Shown here piece by piece: positions 55,040-64,000 of a DNA stretch of 64,000 nucleotides. The position numbers and the translations under genes are program-made. Position 1 is the stretch's first letter; each line of letters starts with the position of its first letter. The notes below the pieces were generated by a model, which saw nothing but the letters and a program-made list of their open reading frames with translations, made no database searches and was not told the DNA's origin. Location of the stretch: the NCBI RefSeq assembly GCF_002968285.2, contig NZ_CP134400.1:2232001-2296000 (forward strand), read 5' to 3'. The DNA comes from Mycobacterium sp. ITM-2016-00318. Lineage in GTDB: Bacteria > Actinomycetota > Actinomycetes > Mycobacteriales > Mycobacteriaceae.

Positions 55040-56200
55040 GTGGGCAACGTCGTCAAATACGAACGCACTCTCTTCGAGCCCGAGCACGAACTGTTCCGCG
55101 AGTCCTACCGGACGTTCCTGGACCGGCACGTCGCGCCGTTCCACGACCAGTGGGAGAAGGACAAGATCGTCGACCGCGACGTCTGGTTGGAAGCCGGCAA
55201 GCAGGGCTTCCTCGGCATGGATGTGCCAGAGGAGTACGGCGGCGGCGGCAATCCGGACTTCCGCTACAACTGCATCATCACCGAGGAGACCACGGCGGGC
55301 CGGTACAGCGGCATCGGCTGGGGCCTGCACAACGACATCATCGCGCCGTACCTGCTCAAGCTGGCCACCGACGAGCAGAAGCAGCGCTGGCTGCCGAAGT
55401 TCTGTTCGGGCGAGATCATCACCGCGATCGCCATGACCGAACCAGGCACCGGCAGTGACCTGCAGGGCATCAAGGCCAAGGCGGTCAAAACAGGTGACCA
55501 CTATGTGCTCAATGGTTCCAAGACGTTCATCACCAACGGCATCAACGCCGATCTGGTGATCGTGGTGGCCCAGACCGATCCCGAAAAGGGCGCGCAGGGC
55601 TTCTCCCTGCTGGTCGTCGAGCGGGACATGGAGGGCTTCGAACGCGGACGGAAACTGGACAAGATCGGGTTGGACGGACAGGACACCGCCGAGCTGTCGT
55701 TCACCGACGTGAAGGTGCCCGCCGAAAACCTGCTCGGCGAAGAGGGCATGGGCTTCATCTACCTGATGCAGAACCTGCCGCAGGAACGGTTGAACATCGC
55801 GGTCATGGCGGCCGCTGCCATGGAGGCCGTGCTGACCGAGACGCTGCAGTACACCAAGGAGCGCAAGGCCTTCGGCAAGCCGATCGGCAGCCAGCAGAAC
55901 AGCCGCTTCCTGTTGGCCGAATTAGCCACGGATGCAACGGTTGTGCGCATCATGGTCGACGAGTTCATCCGCTTGCATCTGGACGGCAGGCTGTCCGCGG
56001 AGCAGGCTTCGATGGCGAAGTGGTACTCCACCGAGAAGCAGGTGCACCTCGTCGACCGCTGTCTCCAGCTGCACGGCGGTTACGGGTACATGAGGGAGTA
56101 CAACGTTGCGCGGGCCTATCTGGACGCGCGGGTACAGACCATCTACGGCGGCACCACCGAGATCATGAAAGAGATCATCGGACGCTCGCTGGGCGTGTAG
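55040..56200 (+). CDS. fadE20: Acyl-CoA dehydrogenase FadE20
   Basis: This 386-aa FAD enzyme introduces the alpha-beta double bond into acyl-CoA. Family signatures are AIAMTEPGTGSDLQGI near residue 138 and QLHGGYGYMREY near residue 345. The catalytic base is expected in YGGTTEIMKEII, where the Glu follows GGTTE. The GTG at 55040 has TGGAGG upstream and reproduces the length and N terminus of M. tuberculosis FadE20 (KYERTLFEPEHELFRES). The TerC-type genes found beyond it in M. tuberculosis are absent here. Confidence 0.92.
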   Translation: MGNVVKYERTLFEPEHELFRESYRTFLDRHVAPFHDQWEKDKIVDRDVWLEAGKQGFLGMDVPEEYGGGGNPDFRYNCIITEETTAGRYSGIGWGLHNDIIAPYLLKLATDEQKQRWLPKFCSGEIITAIAMTEPGTGSDLQGIKAKAVKTGDHYVLNGSKTFITNGINADLVIVVAQTDPEKGAQGFSLLVVERDMEGFERGRKLDKIGLDGQDTAELSFTDVKVPAENLLGEEGMGFIYLMQNLPQERLNIAVMAAAAMEAVLTETLQYTKERKAFGKPIGSQQNSRFLLAELATDATVVRIMVDEFIRLHLDGRLSAEQASMAKWYSTEKQVHLVDRCLQLHGGYGYMREYNVARAYLDARVQTIYGGTTEIMKEIIGRSLGV

Positions 56201-56322
56201 ATCCACCCCGCAATCGCGGTTCGGCGAGAATCTCGGAAACCTATCGTTATCGTGTCTATCTGACGCACGGCAGGTGAACGCGCTAGTTTCAGGGGGACCT
56301 GGCCGTAACACGGGGAGGGTGG

Positions 56323-58287
56323 ATGAGTGGGGAGCGTGCCCTGCTGAACTCCGTTTTCGGCCGCATAGCGGCTGCTGTACTGGCCGCGGTTGTGGCGCTC
56401 CTGCCGCTGTCGCCGTTGGCGGCGGCGACCCCGGAATCCGATGCCGCGGACGTGATCAACCAGGCCTACGACGCCAGTGGAGGCGTGGCGGGCCCGATGG
56501 GACCCAGCGACGGCGGCGTCTATCCCGTCGGCGGCGGCTTCGGACAGAACTTCGCGGGCGGCAAGATCCTGTTCACCCCCGACACCGGCGCCCATCCCAT
56601 GACGGGCGCGATCCTGCAGAAATACGACTCGCTCGGCGGCGCCGCAGACGGAGACCTGGGTTTTCCCACCATCGACGAAGGCCCGGGCAAGGCTCCCGGC
56701 AGCCGCAACACCACGTTCAGCGCGGCCGACAAGCCCGTCATCTTCTGGACGCCGGACACCGGCGCACATGTCGTCAGGGGAGCGATCAACGCCGCCTGGG
56801 ACAAACTCGGCGGGTCGGCGGGGATCCTGGGCGTACCGACCGAGGACGAGGTCTTCAGAGGAGACCTCGTATCGCAGAAGTTCACCGGCGGTGAACTCAC
56901 CTGGAACCGGTCCAGTAAGGAGTTCACGACCGTGCCGCCCGATCTCGCGGGGCAGCTGGCCGGGCTGACCGTGCCCGACGACGCCACCTCGGCGATCAAC
57001 GCCGCGCGCCGGGCCGCCGGCGGGCCGCTTGGGCCGCTCGGCGCCAAGCAGGGGCAGCAGTACTCGATCGGGCCCGACGGCGCGGGGCAGGACTTCACCG
57101 GCGGCAAGATCTTCTACAGCCCGGCCACCGGCGCCAATGTCGTCAGCGGCCAGGTCCTGAAAAAATACGAGTCCGTCGGTGGTCCGCAAAGCGACCTGGG
57201 ACTTCCTACGAGCAACGAGGCCGACGGCGGTCTGAAGACCGGCAGTCGGGTCATCACATTCTCCGCCGAGGACAAGCCGCTGATCTTCTGGACGCCCGAC
57301 TACGGGGCGTTCATCGTGCGGGGCGCGATGAACGCGGCCTGGGACAAACTCGGTGGCGCGATCGGTCCGCTCGGGCCTCCGGTGGCCGATCAGACGGACG
57401 ACGGCAACGTCGTAGCCCAACGGTTCACCGGCGGCGAGATCTCCTGGGACAAGCAGAGCCAAAAGTTCAGCACTGAGCCGGCAAACCTGGCCTCGGGCCT
57501 GGCCGGCCTGACGGTACCGGGCTACGAACCGCCGGACGCCTCGAACGCCGCCGCGCCGAATTCCAATGAGCGCAACTGGCTCACCCCGTCATGGTGGTGG
57601 CTGCTGGCGGGCATCCCACTCCTGCTTGTGATCGGCCTGATCCTGGTTGCGACGCTGCGCAAACGGCGGGGCGGCGACGACGACGGGAAGGACCCGTTCG
57701 ACTCCGAGTTTGAAACCGAATTCGAAGTCGACCGCAACCACGACACCACGGCCGAAGCCGAGGCCGTGCGACTCGCAGGATCCGACGAGTACGGCAGAGC
57801 GCGACTGGCCGAGAATTACGGGAGGCCTTCGGGCTCTGAGCCGTCTGGACTTGGCGAGGGCATTCGAGACCCGTTCGAGCAGTCCGCCTTCGACGAGTCG
57901 GACGATGACGGCGACGAGTTCTCCGAACTCGAACCCGAACCCGACGATTCCGTGACTGCTCCGACGCGAATCCCGGCGGAGGCGGATACGAATGCTGGCA
58001 GGCACTCGTCGGTGGAACCCGACGAGCCGCCTGCGGATATGGATGAGCCCGCTACGCCGCCTCCACCGCCCGACCCCGACAGCTCGGATCCGCCGGCAGC
58101 TCAGACCGCATTCCGACTACCGCTCGACGATCCGTATACGGCGCCTGTCGGGTATGCGATCAAGGCGGACACCAAATCTGGGATGTATTGGGGGCCGGAG
58201 AGCGACCTCTACGACCACATTCCGGCCGACGTCTACTTCATCAACGAGGAGTTCGCCCGCGCCAACGGGTTCGTCAAGGCCGACTGA
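56323..58287 (+). CDS. LGFP-repeat cell-envelope protein (Rv2721c-type)
   Basis: This 654-aa exported protein has an N-terminal signal segment (residues about 10-35, ending PLAAA). Many LGFP-type repeats follow up to about 390 (for example KYDSLGGAADGDLGFPTIDEG, AWDKLGGSAGILGVPTEDE, KYESVGGPQSDLGLPTSNEA). A membrane helix lies near 423-443 (WWWLLAGIPLLLVIGLILVATL), and then a long acidic cytosolic tail. LGFP repeats occur in mycolic-acid bacteria on proteins thought to bind the arabinogalactan-mycolate wall. The topology suggests a wall-to-membrane link. Confidence 0.85.
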   Translation: MSGERALLNSVFGRIAAAVLAAVVALLPLSPLAAATPESDAADVINQAYDASGGVAGPMGPSDGGVYPVGGGFGQNFAGGKILFTPDTGAHPMTGAILQKYDSLGGAADGDLGFPTIDEGPGKAPGSRNTTFSAADKPVIFWTPDTGAHVVRGAINAAWDKLGGSAGILGVPTEDEVFRGDLVSQKFTGGELTWNRSSKEFTTVPPDLAGQLAGLTVPDDATSAINAARRAAGGPLGPLGAKQGQQYSIGPDGAGQDFTGGKIFYSPATGANVVSGQVLKKYESVGGPQSDLGLPTSNEADGGLKTGSRVITFSAEDKPLIFWTPDYGAFIVRGAMNAAWDKLGGAIGPLGPPVADQTDDGNVVAQRFTGGEISWDKQSQKFSTEPANLASGLAGLTVPGYEPPDASNAAAPNSNERNWLTPSWWWLLAGIPLLLVIGLILVATLRKRRGGDDDGKDPFDSEFETEFEVDRNHDTTAEAEAVRLAGSDEYGRARLAENYGRPSGSEPSGLGEGIRDPFEQSAFDESDDDGDEFSELEPEPDDSVTAPTRIPAEADTNAGRHSSVEPDEPPADMDEPATPPPPPDPDSSDPPAAQTAFRLPLDDPYTAPVGYAIKADTKSGMYWGPESDLYDHIPADVYFINEEFARANGFVKAD

Positions 58288-58295
58288 GTGCAGGT

Positions 58296-58979
58296 TCAGA
58301 TCTTGCGTATCACGGTGACGACCTTGCCGAGAACCGCTGCGTCATTGCCCGGAATCGGATCAAAGGCCGGGTTGTGCGGCATCAGCCACACCTGACCGCG
58401 GGTGCGCTTGAAGCTCTTGACCGTGGCCTCACCGTCGATCATCGCCGCGACGATATCGCCGTTGTCGGCGACGTTCTGCTGACGCACGACCACCCAGTCG
58501 CCGTCGCAGATGGCCGCGTCGACCATCGAGTCGCCGACCACCTTGAGCAGGAACAGCGACCCCTCGCCCACGAGTTCGCGGGGTAGCGGGAAGACGTCCT
58601 CCACGGCCTCCTCGGCCAGGATCGGACCGCCTGCCGCGATACGGCCGAGCACCGGGACGAATGTCGGCTCAGGCAGCGCGTCGGAACCCGCCACATCAGT
58701 GTTCACGATCGGCGTCACCATATCGTCGGCGCCACGGACGTCGACAGCGCGCGGGCGGTTCGGATCGCGGCGAAGGAAGCCCTTCTTCTCGAGTGTCCGA
58801 AGCTGATGGGCGACCGACGAGGTGGACGTCAGGCCCACTGCGTCGCCGATTTCCCGGATGCTGGGCGGATATCCGCGGCTGCTCACCGAGGCGCGGATGA
58901 CCTGCAGGATCGTGCGCTGACGCTCGGTCAGGCCGCCGCCTGAGGCGTTCTTCTGAGTGTCCGTCCGGTCCTCGCTCAT
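58296..58979 (-). CDS. lexA: SOS repressor LexA
   Basis: This 227-aa repressor has a winged helix-turn-helix at about residues 18-75 ([39 protein letters not shown]) and an S24 self-cleavage domain. The scissile bond is Ala116-Gly117 (RIAAGGP). The catalytic dyad is Ser151 (GDSM) and Lys188 (ATVKSF). RecA in this window triggers its cleavage. The ATG at 58979 has a TACATT -10 box seven bases upstream and its own SOS box overlapping the -35 area. Confidence 0.97.
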   Translation of the reverse strand: MSEDRTDTQKNASGGGLTERQRTILQVIRASVSSRGYPPSIREIGDAVGLTSTSSVAHQLRTLEKKGFLRRDPNRPRAVDVRGADDMVTPIVNTDVAGSDALPEPTFVPVLGRIAAGGPILAEEAVEDVFPLPRELVGEGSLFLLKVVGDSMVDAAICDGDWVVVRQQNVADNGDIVAAMIDGEATVKSFKRTRGQVWLMPHNPAFDPIPGNDAAVLGKVVTVIRKI

Positions 58980-58986
58980 GGCGCTG

Positions 58987-58992
58987 AATGTA
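58987..58992 (-). promoter_or_regulatory. -10 box (TACATT) for lexA, leaderless type
   Basis: TACATT, read leftwards, ends seven bases before the lexA ATG, again predicting a transcript that starts at or next to the start codon. The SOS box at 59012-59027 sits where the -35 contacts would be. Confidence 0.45.
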
Positions 58993-59011
58993 GTCCCCCG
59001 CGGTTCGATAA

Positions 59012-59027
59012 TCAAACATGTGTTCGA
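59012..59027. promoter_or_regulatory. SOS box for lexA autoregulation
   Basis: Read leftwards, TCGAAC-ACAT-GTTTGA matches the LexA operator with a single mismatch. Its position over the lexA -35 region explains autorepression. Confidence 0.85.
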
Positions 59028-59126
59028 GGCGTGTCGCGTTCCCTTGAGCGGGGGAAGCGCGACCGCCGCGAATTGTCGGTGGGCTGCTCTATCGTTTCGC
59101 AACAGTTCGATCACACGTTCTATTAA

Positions 59127-59142
59127 TCGAACGGGTGATCGA
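59127..59142. promoter_or_regulatory. Second SOS-like box upstream of the LysM gene
   Basis: TCGAAC-GGGT-GATCGA matches the LexA consensus with one mismatch and lies 49 bases before the chiZ-like ATG. Another TTCGAAC half-site occurs at 59149-59155. It probably makes the LysM gene damage-inducible separately from lexA. Confidence 0.65.
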
Positions 59143-59190
59143 GTACGGTTCGAACATAGGAGCGAACCAGCGAAGCGAAAGGCGAAGCAG

Positions 59191-59661
59191 ATGACAGTTC
59201 TGGACACGCGAGAAGTCCTGGCAGGACCGGTCGTGCGGCGGCCTCAGCGCCCGCCTGCAGCGCGGCGTCCATACCGCACCCCGCAGAGCAGGCGGCGGCC
59301 GGCCGTTGCGCCGATGCGATACCGCGGTCCCGGTGTGGTGATGTCGCGGGCTTCCCACCGCAGGCGCCCGATCACCCCTGCCGCCACGGTCGGTCTGGCT
59401 CTGCTGGCCGCGCTGATCACGGTGTGGCTGGGTGTGGTGGCGCAGTTCGGCGGGGTCGTCGGCACTGCCGGCTCGTCGTCGCCGGTGCCGGACACGCTTT
59501 CTGTAGTCCAGGTACAGGCGGGGGAGACGCTCGCGCATGTCGCTCACCGGGTTGCCCCCGATGCGCCCGTCGCCCATGTCGTGGACCGCATCCGCGAACT
59601 CAACCAGCTCGAGTCCGCGTCGCTTGACGCCGGGCAGACCCTGATCGCCCCGGTCGGCTGA
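59191..59661 (+). CDS. chiZ: LysM-domain SOS-induced cell-division inhibitor (ChiZ-like)
   Basis: This 156-aa protein has a basic N-terminal cytosolic segment, one membrane helix at about residues 65-85 ([20 protein letters not shown]) and an extracytoplasmic LysM domain ([21 protein letters not shown] ... [20 protein letters not shown]). It matches Rv2719c (ChiZ), an SOS-induced wall hydrolase that halts division. The region 58980-59190 between it and the divergent lexA carries two SOS boxes. The ATG at 59191 replaces a longer frame that crosses those operators. Confidence 0.85.
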   Translation: MTVLDTREVLAGPVVRRPQRPPAARRPYRTPQSRRRPAVAPMRYRGPGVVMSRASHRRRPITPAATVGLALLAALITVWLGVVAQFGGVVGTAGSSSPVPDTLSVVQVQAGETLAHVAHRVAPDAPVAHVVDRIRELNQLESASLDAGQTLIAPVG

Positions 59662-59821
59662 GCGTGTCATGCGCGATGAATCGCGCTGTCGCACAACGGC
59701 CATGATGCCGGCGCAGACCCGACAGGCCTCATTCCCGCGGACTTTCGCTTCCCGGCAGGGTGCAAAGGTACGCTCGGAGGCGTTCGATTCGGAAGTTTGT
59801 CGGCGCGGCGAAGGAGCAGTC

Positions 59822-60286
59822 ATGCACTGTCCGTTCTGCCGCCATCCCGATTCCCGGGTCGTCGACTCGCGGGAAACCGACGAGGGCCAGGCGATCCGGC
59901 GTCGCAGGTCATGCCCTGAGTGCGGACGCCGGTTCACCACGGTGGAGACCGCCGTACTCGCGGTGGTGAAGCGCAGCGGGGTCACCGAGCCGTTCAGCCG
60001 CGAAAAGGTCATCAAGGGCGTGCGCCGGGCGTGCCAGGGCCGCGATGTCGACGATGACGCCCTGATGCTCTTGGCGCAGCAGGTGGAAGACGCCGTTCGC
60101 GCCACGGGCTCACCGGAAGTGGCGAGCCACGAAGTGGGGCTGGCCATCCTCGGCCCGCTCCGCGATCTCGACGAGGTCGCCTACCTGAGATTCGCTTCCG
60201 TGTACCGGTCGTTCTCGTCTGCCGACGATTTCGAACGCGAGATCGAGGCGTTGCGGGCTCATCGCGAGGTTCCGACGTCGGGCTGA
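59822..60286 (+). CDS. nrdR: Ribonucleotide reductase repressor NrdR
   Basis: This 154-aa ATP/dATP-sensing repressor of ribonucleotide reductase genes has an N-terminal zinc ribbon (Cys3, Cys6, Cys31, Cys34: MHCPFC ... CPEC). An ATP-cone domain follows from about residue 48 ([27 protein letters not shown]). AAGGAG lies five bases before the ATG. The upstream gap (59662-59821) holds no gene. The haem-binding Rv2717c-type gene that follows in M. tuberculosis is absent; the PhzF gene faces its stop 11 bases away. Confidence 0.95.
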   Translation: MHCPFCRHPDSRVVDSRETDEGQAIRRRRSCPECGRRFTTVETAVLAVVKRSGVTEPFSREKVIKGVRRACQGRDVDDDALMLLAQQVEDAVRATGSPEVASHEVGLAILGPLRDLDEVAYLRFASVYRSFSSADDFEREIEALRAHREVPTSG

Positions 60287-60297
60287 GCGCGCAGCCG

Positions 60298-60984
60298 TCA
60301 GTCGATCTGCCGCGCCCCGTCGGTCACCACCCGACCCGCGACCCACACCCATCCGTCGGCACTCCACTGCGTCTTGATGACCGAGCCTTTGCCCTGGACG
60401 ATAGTCAGGTCGCGGCTCAGGTGGTCGGTGATGCGAACGGCCGCCGCGCCCGTGGCCTCGTCCTCGGGTATGCCGAGACCGGGCGCGAACATCCGGGAGC
60501 GAAGGACGCCGTTGTCTTTGTCGGTCCACGTCCACAGGTAGTTCTCGACATCGTCGGGATAGTCGTCCGGTTCCGCCGCGAACAGCTCGTCGGTGGAGTC
60601 GAGCTCGTATATCGCGAACTCCGGCGCCCAACCGGCGCGCGCCCGGACGGCGGCGATGTCGTCGTCATAGCTCACCGCAACGACGCCGGCCGGCACCTGA
60701 AGTGTGCGGATCGGGCTGCCGATGTCGCGCAGCCACCACGACGCGCCGACGGTGGGGTGGCCGGCGAAGGGCAATTCGGTGGCGGGAGTGAAGATCCTGG
60801 CTTGTGCCGTCTTCGCGCCGGCCCTTGGAAGGTCGACGAATATCGTCTCGCTGTAACCGAGTGCGGTGGCGATCCGCTGTCGTTCAGCGGGTGCCACCGT
60901 CCTCGCGTCGACGACACCGAGCGGGTTGCCGAATTTCCCCTCCGCATCGGTGAAGACGCGCAGCACTGTCACGTCGATGGCCAT
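60298..60984 (-). CDS. PhzF-family isomerase/epimerase-like protein (Rv2716-type)
   Basis: This 228-aa protein has a diaminopimelate-epimerase-like fold. Landmarks are [19 protein letters not shown] at the N terminus, a Glu in [11 protein letters not shown] that matches the PhzF catalytic Glu, and [35 protein letters not shown] is near the C terminus. No other phenazine gene is nearby, so phenazine synthesis is not implied and the reaction is unknown. The length equals that of Rv2716. Confidence 0.82.
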   Translation of the reverse strand: MAIDVTVLRVFTDAEGKFGNPLGVVDARTVAPAERQRIATALGYSETIFVDLPRAGAKTAQARIFTPATELPFAGHPTVGASWWLRDIGSPIRTLQVPAGVVAVSYDDDIAAVRARAGWAPEFAIYELDSTDELFAAEPDDYPDDVENYLWTWTDKDNGVLRSRMFAPGLGIPEDEATGAAAVRITDHLSRDLTIVQGKGSVIKTQWSADGWVWVAGRVVTDGARQID

Positions 60985-61019
60985 GTGCCCGATGCTACGA
61001 CGAACGCCGGCGGCGCACC

Positions 61020-62051
61020 TCAGGTGGCGCTGCGCTCGTCCGCGTCGATCGCGTCGAGGACCGCGACACGGGTGCCGATCGGGCCCGAGATCGTCTCGTC
61101 CCCGGCGCCGTCGCGCAGCAGGCCCCGCAACAACTCCTGGTCGTAGGTGGCGGGCTCGGATGAATCGATGAAGCGCTCGACGATCTCGACGAAGCGATCG
61201 GGGTCGTCGTGGAAGGGGAAGTGCCCGGCGCCTTCGAATATCTCCAGCTGTGAGCCGGGCATCGCGGCGTGGGCGAGTAGTGCGTGGCTGACGGGGATCA
61301 CCGAATCCCGCGAGCCCCAGATAAGTTGCACTGGCACGGATTTGGTTAGATAACATCGGTCCAGCATGGTGACGACCTGGCCGCGCCAGTCGACCACTGC
61401 GCGAAGTGTGCGGGCGAAGGCCGAAGATGCGGTGGGCTCAGGGAGATCCTTGAGAATGCGCAGCATCTGCGGCAGGTCGCGACCCACCCCGGTTCTGCCG
61501 ATGGCAAGCCCGGCGATCCGACCCGCCGCCTGTACGGCGGGTAGCACCAGCGGAAGACGTAGCAGCGCAAGGGCTTCGCTGCCCATCGGCAGGGACGCGA
61601 TCCGCAGCGCGAAGTTCACGTCCTTGGTCACACCGCCGGCGCCGACCAGAATCAGTCGGTCCACCAGCTGGGGGAACTGGTAGGCGAACTGCATCGCGAC
61701 GCCGCCGCCGAGAGAATGCCCGACCACCGTCACCCGCTCGATGTCGAGGACGCTGAGCAGGTCCCGCATCCCGTTCGCGTACGCCGCGACCGAGTAGTCG
61801 GCGCGGGGTTTGTCCGACTTGCCGTGCCCGAGCAGGTCCGGGGCGATAACCGTGAAGCGTTGCGCAAGAGTCGATTGCACGCTGCTCCACGTCGTGGAGT
61901 TGTCACCGATGCCGTGGATCAGCAGGATCGCAGGACCCGATCCGGCGATGCGGTAGGCGCGCCGGTAGCCGTGGATGGTGCGGTGCTCCAGGGTGGGCGT
62001 GAGCTCACGCACGGGCCGGAGATTGGGTTTTGCAGACTTTCGAGCCGTCAT
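61020..62051 (-). CDS. Alpha/beta hydrolase (Rv2715-type)
   Basis: This 343-aa serine hydrolase has the oxyanion-forming [14 protein letters not shown] near residue 42 and the nucleophile elbow GHSLGGG near residue 112. A late Asp is in [11 protein letters not shown] and a His in [11 protein letters not shown], completing a catalytic triad. A lid-like insertion lies between about 150 and 230. The substrate is unknown; an esterase or lipase role is inferred. It lies between the PAC2 and PhzF genes on the same strand, with short gaps. Confidence 0.85.
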   Translation of the reverse strand: MTARKSAKPNLRPVRELTPTLEHRTIHGYRRAYRIAGSGPAILLIHGIGDNSTTWSSVQSTLAQRFTVIAPDLLGHGKSDKPRADYSVAAYANGMRDLLSVLDIERVTVVGHSLGGGVAMQFAYQFPQLVDRLILVGAGGVTKDVNFALRIASLPMGSEALALLRLPLVLPAVQAAGRIAGLAIGRTGVGRDLPQMLRILKDLPEPTASSAFARTLRAVVDWRGQVVTMLDRCYLTKSVPVQLIWGSRDSVIPVSHALLAHAAMPGSQLEIFEGAGHFPFHDDPDRFVEIVERFIDSSEPATYDQELLRGLLRDGAGDETISGPIGTRVAVLDAIDADERSAT

Positions 62052-62084
62052 ATAGCCAACCTCGTTGTCGGACCGGGTCGCGGT

Positions 62085-63086
62085 CTAATGGCCGTCGTCC
62101 CCGTCTTGGAAGCCTTCTTTTGTCTTTTTGTCCCGGGCCTGCTGCGCGAGAAAGCGTTCGAACTCGGCGCCGAGTTCGTCACCGCTGGGCAGATCCTCGT
62201 CGCGGGCCAGCAGTGATTTGTTCTCCTGGGCCGCGATGAAGGCATCGTACTGGCGCTCCAATGCCTCCACCACTTGAGCGACCTCGGCGCTCGACCCCAC
62301 CTGTTCCTCGACTTTGGCCGCCACCTCGGCAGCGGCCTCCGACAGCGCCGCCAGTGGCAGCTGCAGCGAGCCGGACTTGGCCACCTGGGTCAGCAGCGCC
62401 TCGGCGGCAGCCGGGTAATCAGTCTGGGCCAGATAGTGCGGCACGTGCACGGTGAACCCGACCGAATCGTGTCCGTGCTGGGCCATGCGGTACTCCAGCA
62501 GATTGGACACGCTGCCGGGGACCTGGACCTCGCCGACCCACGGGGTGTGTCCGGCGATCAGCTCCTTGTTGCTGGCGTGGGCGGTCAGCGTTATCGGACG
62601 GGTGTGCGGAACCGCCATCGGAATTGTCCCGAGCCCGATCGTCTGCCGGACGCCGAGCCGCTCGGCGAGCAGCCGCACCGCTCTGATGAAGCGCTCCCAG
62701 CGCAAGTCCGGTTCCATGCCCGCGAGCAGTAGAAATGGGGTGCCGACACTGTCGTGCAGGGCGTAGAGGCTGAGCTCGGGTTCTTCGTAATGGGTGAAGT
62801 GGTCGGTCCGAAAGGTCATCAACGGCCGGCGCGACCGGTAGTCGAGCAGCTCGTCGATGGCGAACGATGCGACCAATTCCGTGTCAAGTGAGTCCTTCAG
62901 GTGCTGCGCGGACAGTCGGATGGCGTGCCCGGCGTCCGAGAACCCCTCCAACGCGTGGACCAGCACCGGCCCGCGCCCATCTGACGACGACAGCTCGGGT
63001 GCGGGGAACTCCAGCTCGTACATCCCGCTCTGGTCGGGTTCGTAGCGCTGGTCCTGCTTGTCGTGCTCTTCGCTGATGGGGCTCAC
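62085..63086 (-). CDS. PAC2 (proteasome assembly chaperone-like) family protein
   Basis: This 333-aa protein corresponds to Rv2714. It has the PAC2 features VLVHALEGFSDAGHAIRLSAQHL near residues 41-63, LLAGMEPDLRWERFIRAVRLLAERLG and MAVPHTRPITLTAHASNKELI. A charged C-terminal tail contains GDELGAEFERFLAQQARDKK. It resembles eukaryotic proteasome assembly chaperones and is conserved in actinobacteria, but its partner is not known. It is the first of three co-directional genes. Confidence 0.82.
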   Translation of the reverse strand: MSPISEEHDKQDQRYEPDQSGMYELEFPAPELSSSDGRGPVLVHALEGFSDAGHAIRLSAQHLKDSLDTELVASFAIDELLDYRSRRPLMTFRTDHFTHYEEPELSLYALHDSVGTPFLLLAGMEPDLRWERFIRAVRLLAERLGVRQTIGLGTIPMAVPHTRPITLTAHASNKELIAGHTPWVGEVQVPGSVSNLLEYRMAQHGHDSVGFTVHVPHYLAQTDYPAAAEALLTQVAKSGSLQLPLAALSEAAAEVAAKVEEQVGSSAEVAQVVEALERQYDAFIAAQENKSLLARDEDLPSGDELGAEFERFLAQQARDKKTKEGFQDGDDGH

Positions 63087-63188
63087 CTCCTAGATCACCG
63101 CGACCTCCAGTGTCTCATTCGCCGCACCCGCGCTCTCGCGTGCACGTGTAGCGACACTGTGACGCGGTGATCGGGCAAGATCGGATCC

Positions 63189-63974
63189 ATGCGGGTGTCG
63201 GTGGCGCTGGTGGCCGGGCTGCTGGCCTCCACAGCCGGCTGCGCTGCCGCCGCGCCCCCGCCCGAGCCGCGCGCGTCCGTCCCGCCGTCGGCGCCGAGTA
63301 GGACGGCGGCCGCCCCGGTACCGCCGGACCCGAAGGTCGGCGCGCTGTTCCTTGGTGCGGGCGATCTGCATACCTGCACCGCGGGCGTGCTCGACGCGAA
63401 AGGCGGCGATCTGATCCTCACCGCCGCGCACTGCGTCGCCGAGGACGTCGACACCACGTTCGTCGCAGGCTTCTTCGACACCGCGGACCAGGGCGACATC
63501 TGGCGCGTCGACGGGATCTATCTCGACCCCCGCTGGGTGCAGAACCAGGATCCCTTGGCGGACTTCGCGATTCTGCGAGTGGCCCGCGACGGCGGTGGCA
63601 CCGTCGAGACCGAGGCGGGCGGCGGGCTGACGATCGGTACGGCGCCCAAACCGGGTACCGAGGTCACCGTCACCGGATACGGGCTCGGTGTCGGCGGCGG
63701 ACCGATCGGCTGCAAGGGCGAAACGGAGTCGGCGCAGGAAGGGTTTCCGTCGCTGCCGTGCGGAGGGCTGATCGGTGGGACACGCGGTTCGCCGTGGACG
63801 ATCGGATCGACCGTCACCGGCTTAGTCGGCGGGCTCGACGGCGGTGGATGCGACGAAAACGTCTCGTACTCACCGCCGTTCGACGAAAAGGTCGTCGCGC
63901 TGAAGAAGACGGCGGACCATCCGACGCTGCACCTGCGGTATTCGACGACGACTGCTAGGTGCGGAACTGGCTGA
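63189..63974 (+). CDS. Secreted trypsin-like serine protease
   Basis: This 261-aa exported protein has a signal peptide ending near Cys18 (LLASTAGC), an imperfect lipobox, so lipidation is uncertain. A Pro/Ala-rich linker leads to a chymotrypsin-fold domain. The catalytic triad is His81 (LTAAHC), Asp125 (LADFAILR) and Ser201 (GTRGSPW). Cysteines at 63/82 and 175/191 could form disulphides. The substrate is unknown. It is divergent from the PAC2 gene and its 3' end overlaps the next, oppositely oriented gene by 20 bases. Confidence 0.78.
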   Translation: MRVSVALVAGLLASTAGCAAAAPPPEPRASVPPSAPSRTAAAPVPPDPKVGALFLGAGDLHTCTAGVLDAKGGDLILTAAHCVAEDVDTTFVAGFFDTADQGDIWRVDGIYLDPRWVQNQDPLADFAILRVARDGGGTVETEAGGGLTIGTAPKPGTEVTVTGYGLGVGGGPIGCKGETESAQEGFPSLPCGGLIGGTRGSPWTIGSTVTGLVGGLDGGGCDENVSYSPPFDEKVVALKKTADHPTLHLRYSTTTARCGTG

Positions 63975-64000
63975 GCGCGCGCAGTTTGTTCATCACGTCC
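63955..64000 (-). CDS. C-terminal fragment of a gene running off the window (possibly sthA)
   Basis: A leftward frame enters at the window edge and ends at the TAG at 63955, giving the final residues DVMNKLRALSQFRT. Position beside the PAC2 gene matches Rv2713 (soluble pyridine nucleotide transhydrogenase SthA). The pattern is compatible with the helical C terminus of that enzyme, but 14 residues are too few to be sure. Confidence 0.4.
   Translation of the reverse strand, partial: DVMNKLRALSQFRT

Noticed and set aside
60298..60984. A phenazine biosynthesis cluster
   Set aside because: Only a lone PhzF-family protein is present; this family is widespread without phenazines.

Overview
The window is a high-GC actinobacterial chromosome segment, almost certainly from a non-tuberculous, probably rapid-growing Mycobacterium (Mycolicibacterium). 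Gene order follows, in reverse numbering, the Mycobacterium tuberculosis Rv2779c to Rv2713 neighbourhood as I recall it: dapB, thyA-dfrA, thyX-dapA-rnj, ftsK, pgsA3-clgR-pspA, recA-recX, miaB, miaA-dapF-hflX, fadE20, lexA, nrdR. Protein lengths and catalytic positions also match the mycobacterial orthologues (ThyX 250 aa, DapA Lys171, DapF Cys87/Cys226). No rRNA, tRNA, CRISPR array or insertion sequence was seen, and no gene-free stretch exceeds 300 bases.

Layout. 1-4.4 kb: an AsnC/Lrp regulator, two membrane proteins, dapB with two small co-directional genes, and a two-helix membrane protein. 4.4-9.6 kb: a CitE-like lyase, a dienelactone hydrolase, thyA-dfrA, an AlkX/YcaQ-like protein and a ZIP-type transporter that looks frameshifted. 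9.6-16.3 kb: a deaminase, thyX-dapA-rnj, a secreted Cys protein, a methyltransferase, a mycofactocin-type SDR and a small monooxygenase. 16.4-25.4 kb: ftsK, a peroxiredoxin-like protein, argA, pgsA3, the clgR-pspA-pspM envelope-stress operon behind a SigE-type promoter, ephG, a glycosyltransferase, a hemerythrin protein and a DUF3046 protein.

25.4-40.2 kb is the standout. It is a [NiFe]-hydrogenase island of 19 genes (hypA to the disordered 153-aa protein), all on the minus strand, lying between the DUF3046 gene and recA, which are neighbours in M. tuberculosis. It encodes a group 1h (Hhy-type, high-affinity, actinobacterial) hydrogenase: HhyS with a Cys-x-x-Asp proximal cluster motif and HhyL. 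With these come a NifU/four-Cys protein, HypA, B, C (twice), D, E and F, a maturation protease, and a set of unexplained partners: a 456-aa protein, DUF6084, DUF5947 and DUF6390 proteins, a 39-aa membrane microprotein and a disordered 153-aa protein. Such enzymes oxidise atmospheric H2 and pass electrons to the respiratory chain during starvation.

40.2-64 kb: recA (no intein) behind an SOS box and a PafBC-type promoter, recX, an F420-dependent oxidoreductase, gluABCD, miaB, a DUF349 protein, a DMT transporter, miaA-dapF-hflX, a CsbD-like protein with an intrinsic terminator, fadE20, an LGFP-repeat protein, lexA/chiZ around SOS boxes, nrdR, a PhzF protein, an alpha/beta hydrolase, a PAC2 protein, a serine protease and the tail of a gene resembling sthA.

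Non-coding highlights. Three MIRU-like elements sit at gene junctions (about 2.8, 34.3 and 35.0 kb); two are inserted exactly in ATGA stop/start overlaps and one is flanked by a perfect 22-bp direct repeat. At least seven genes show a TANNNT -10 box 5-7 nt before the start codon, the signature of leaderless transcripts.
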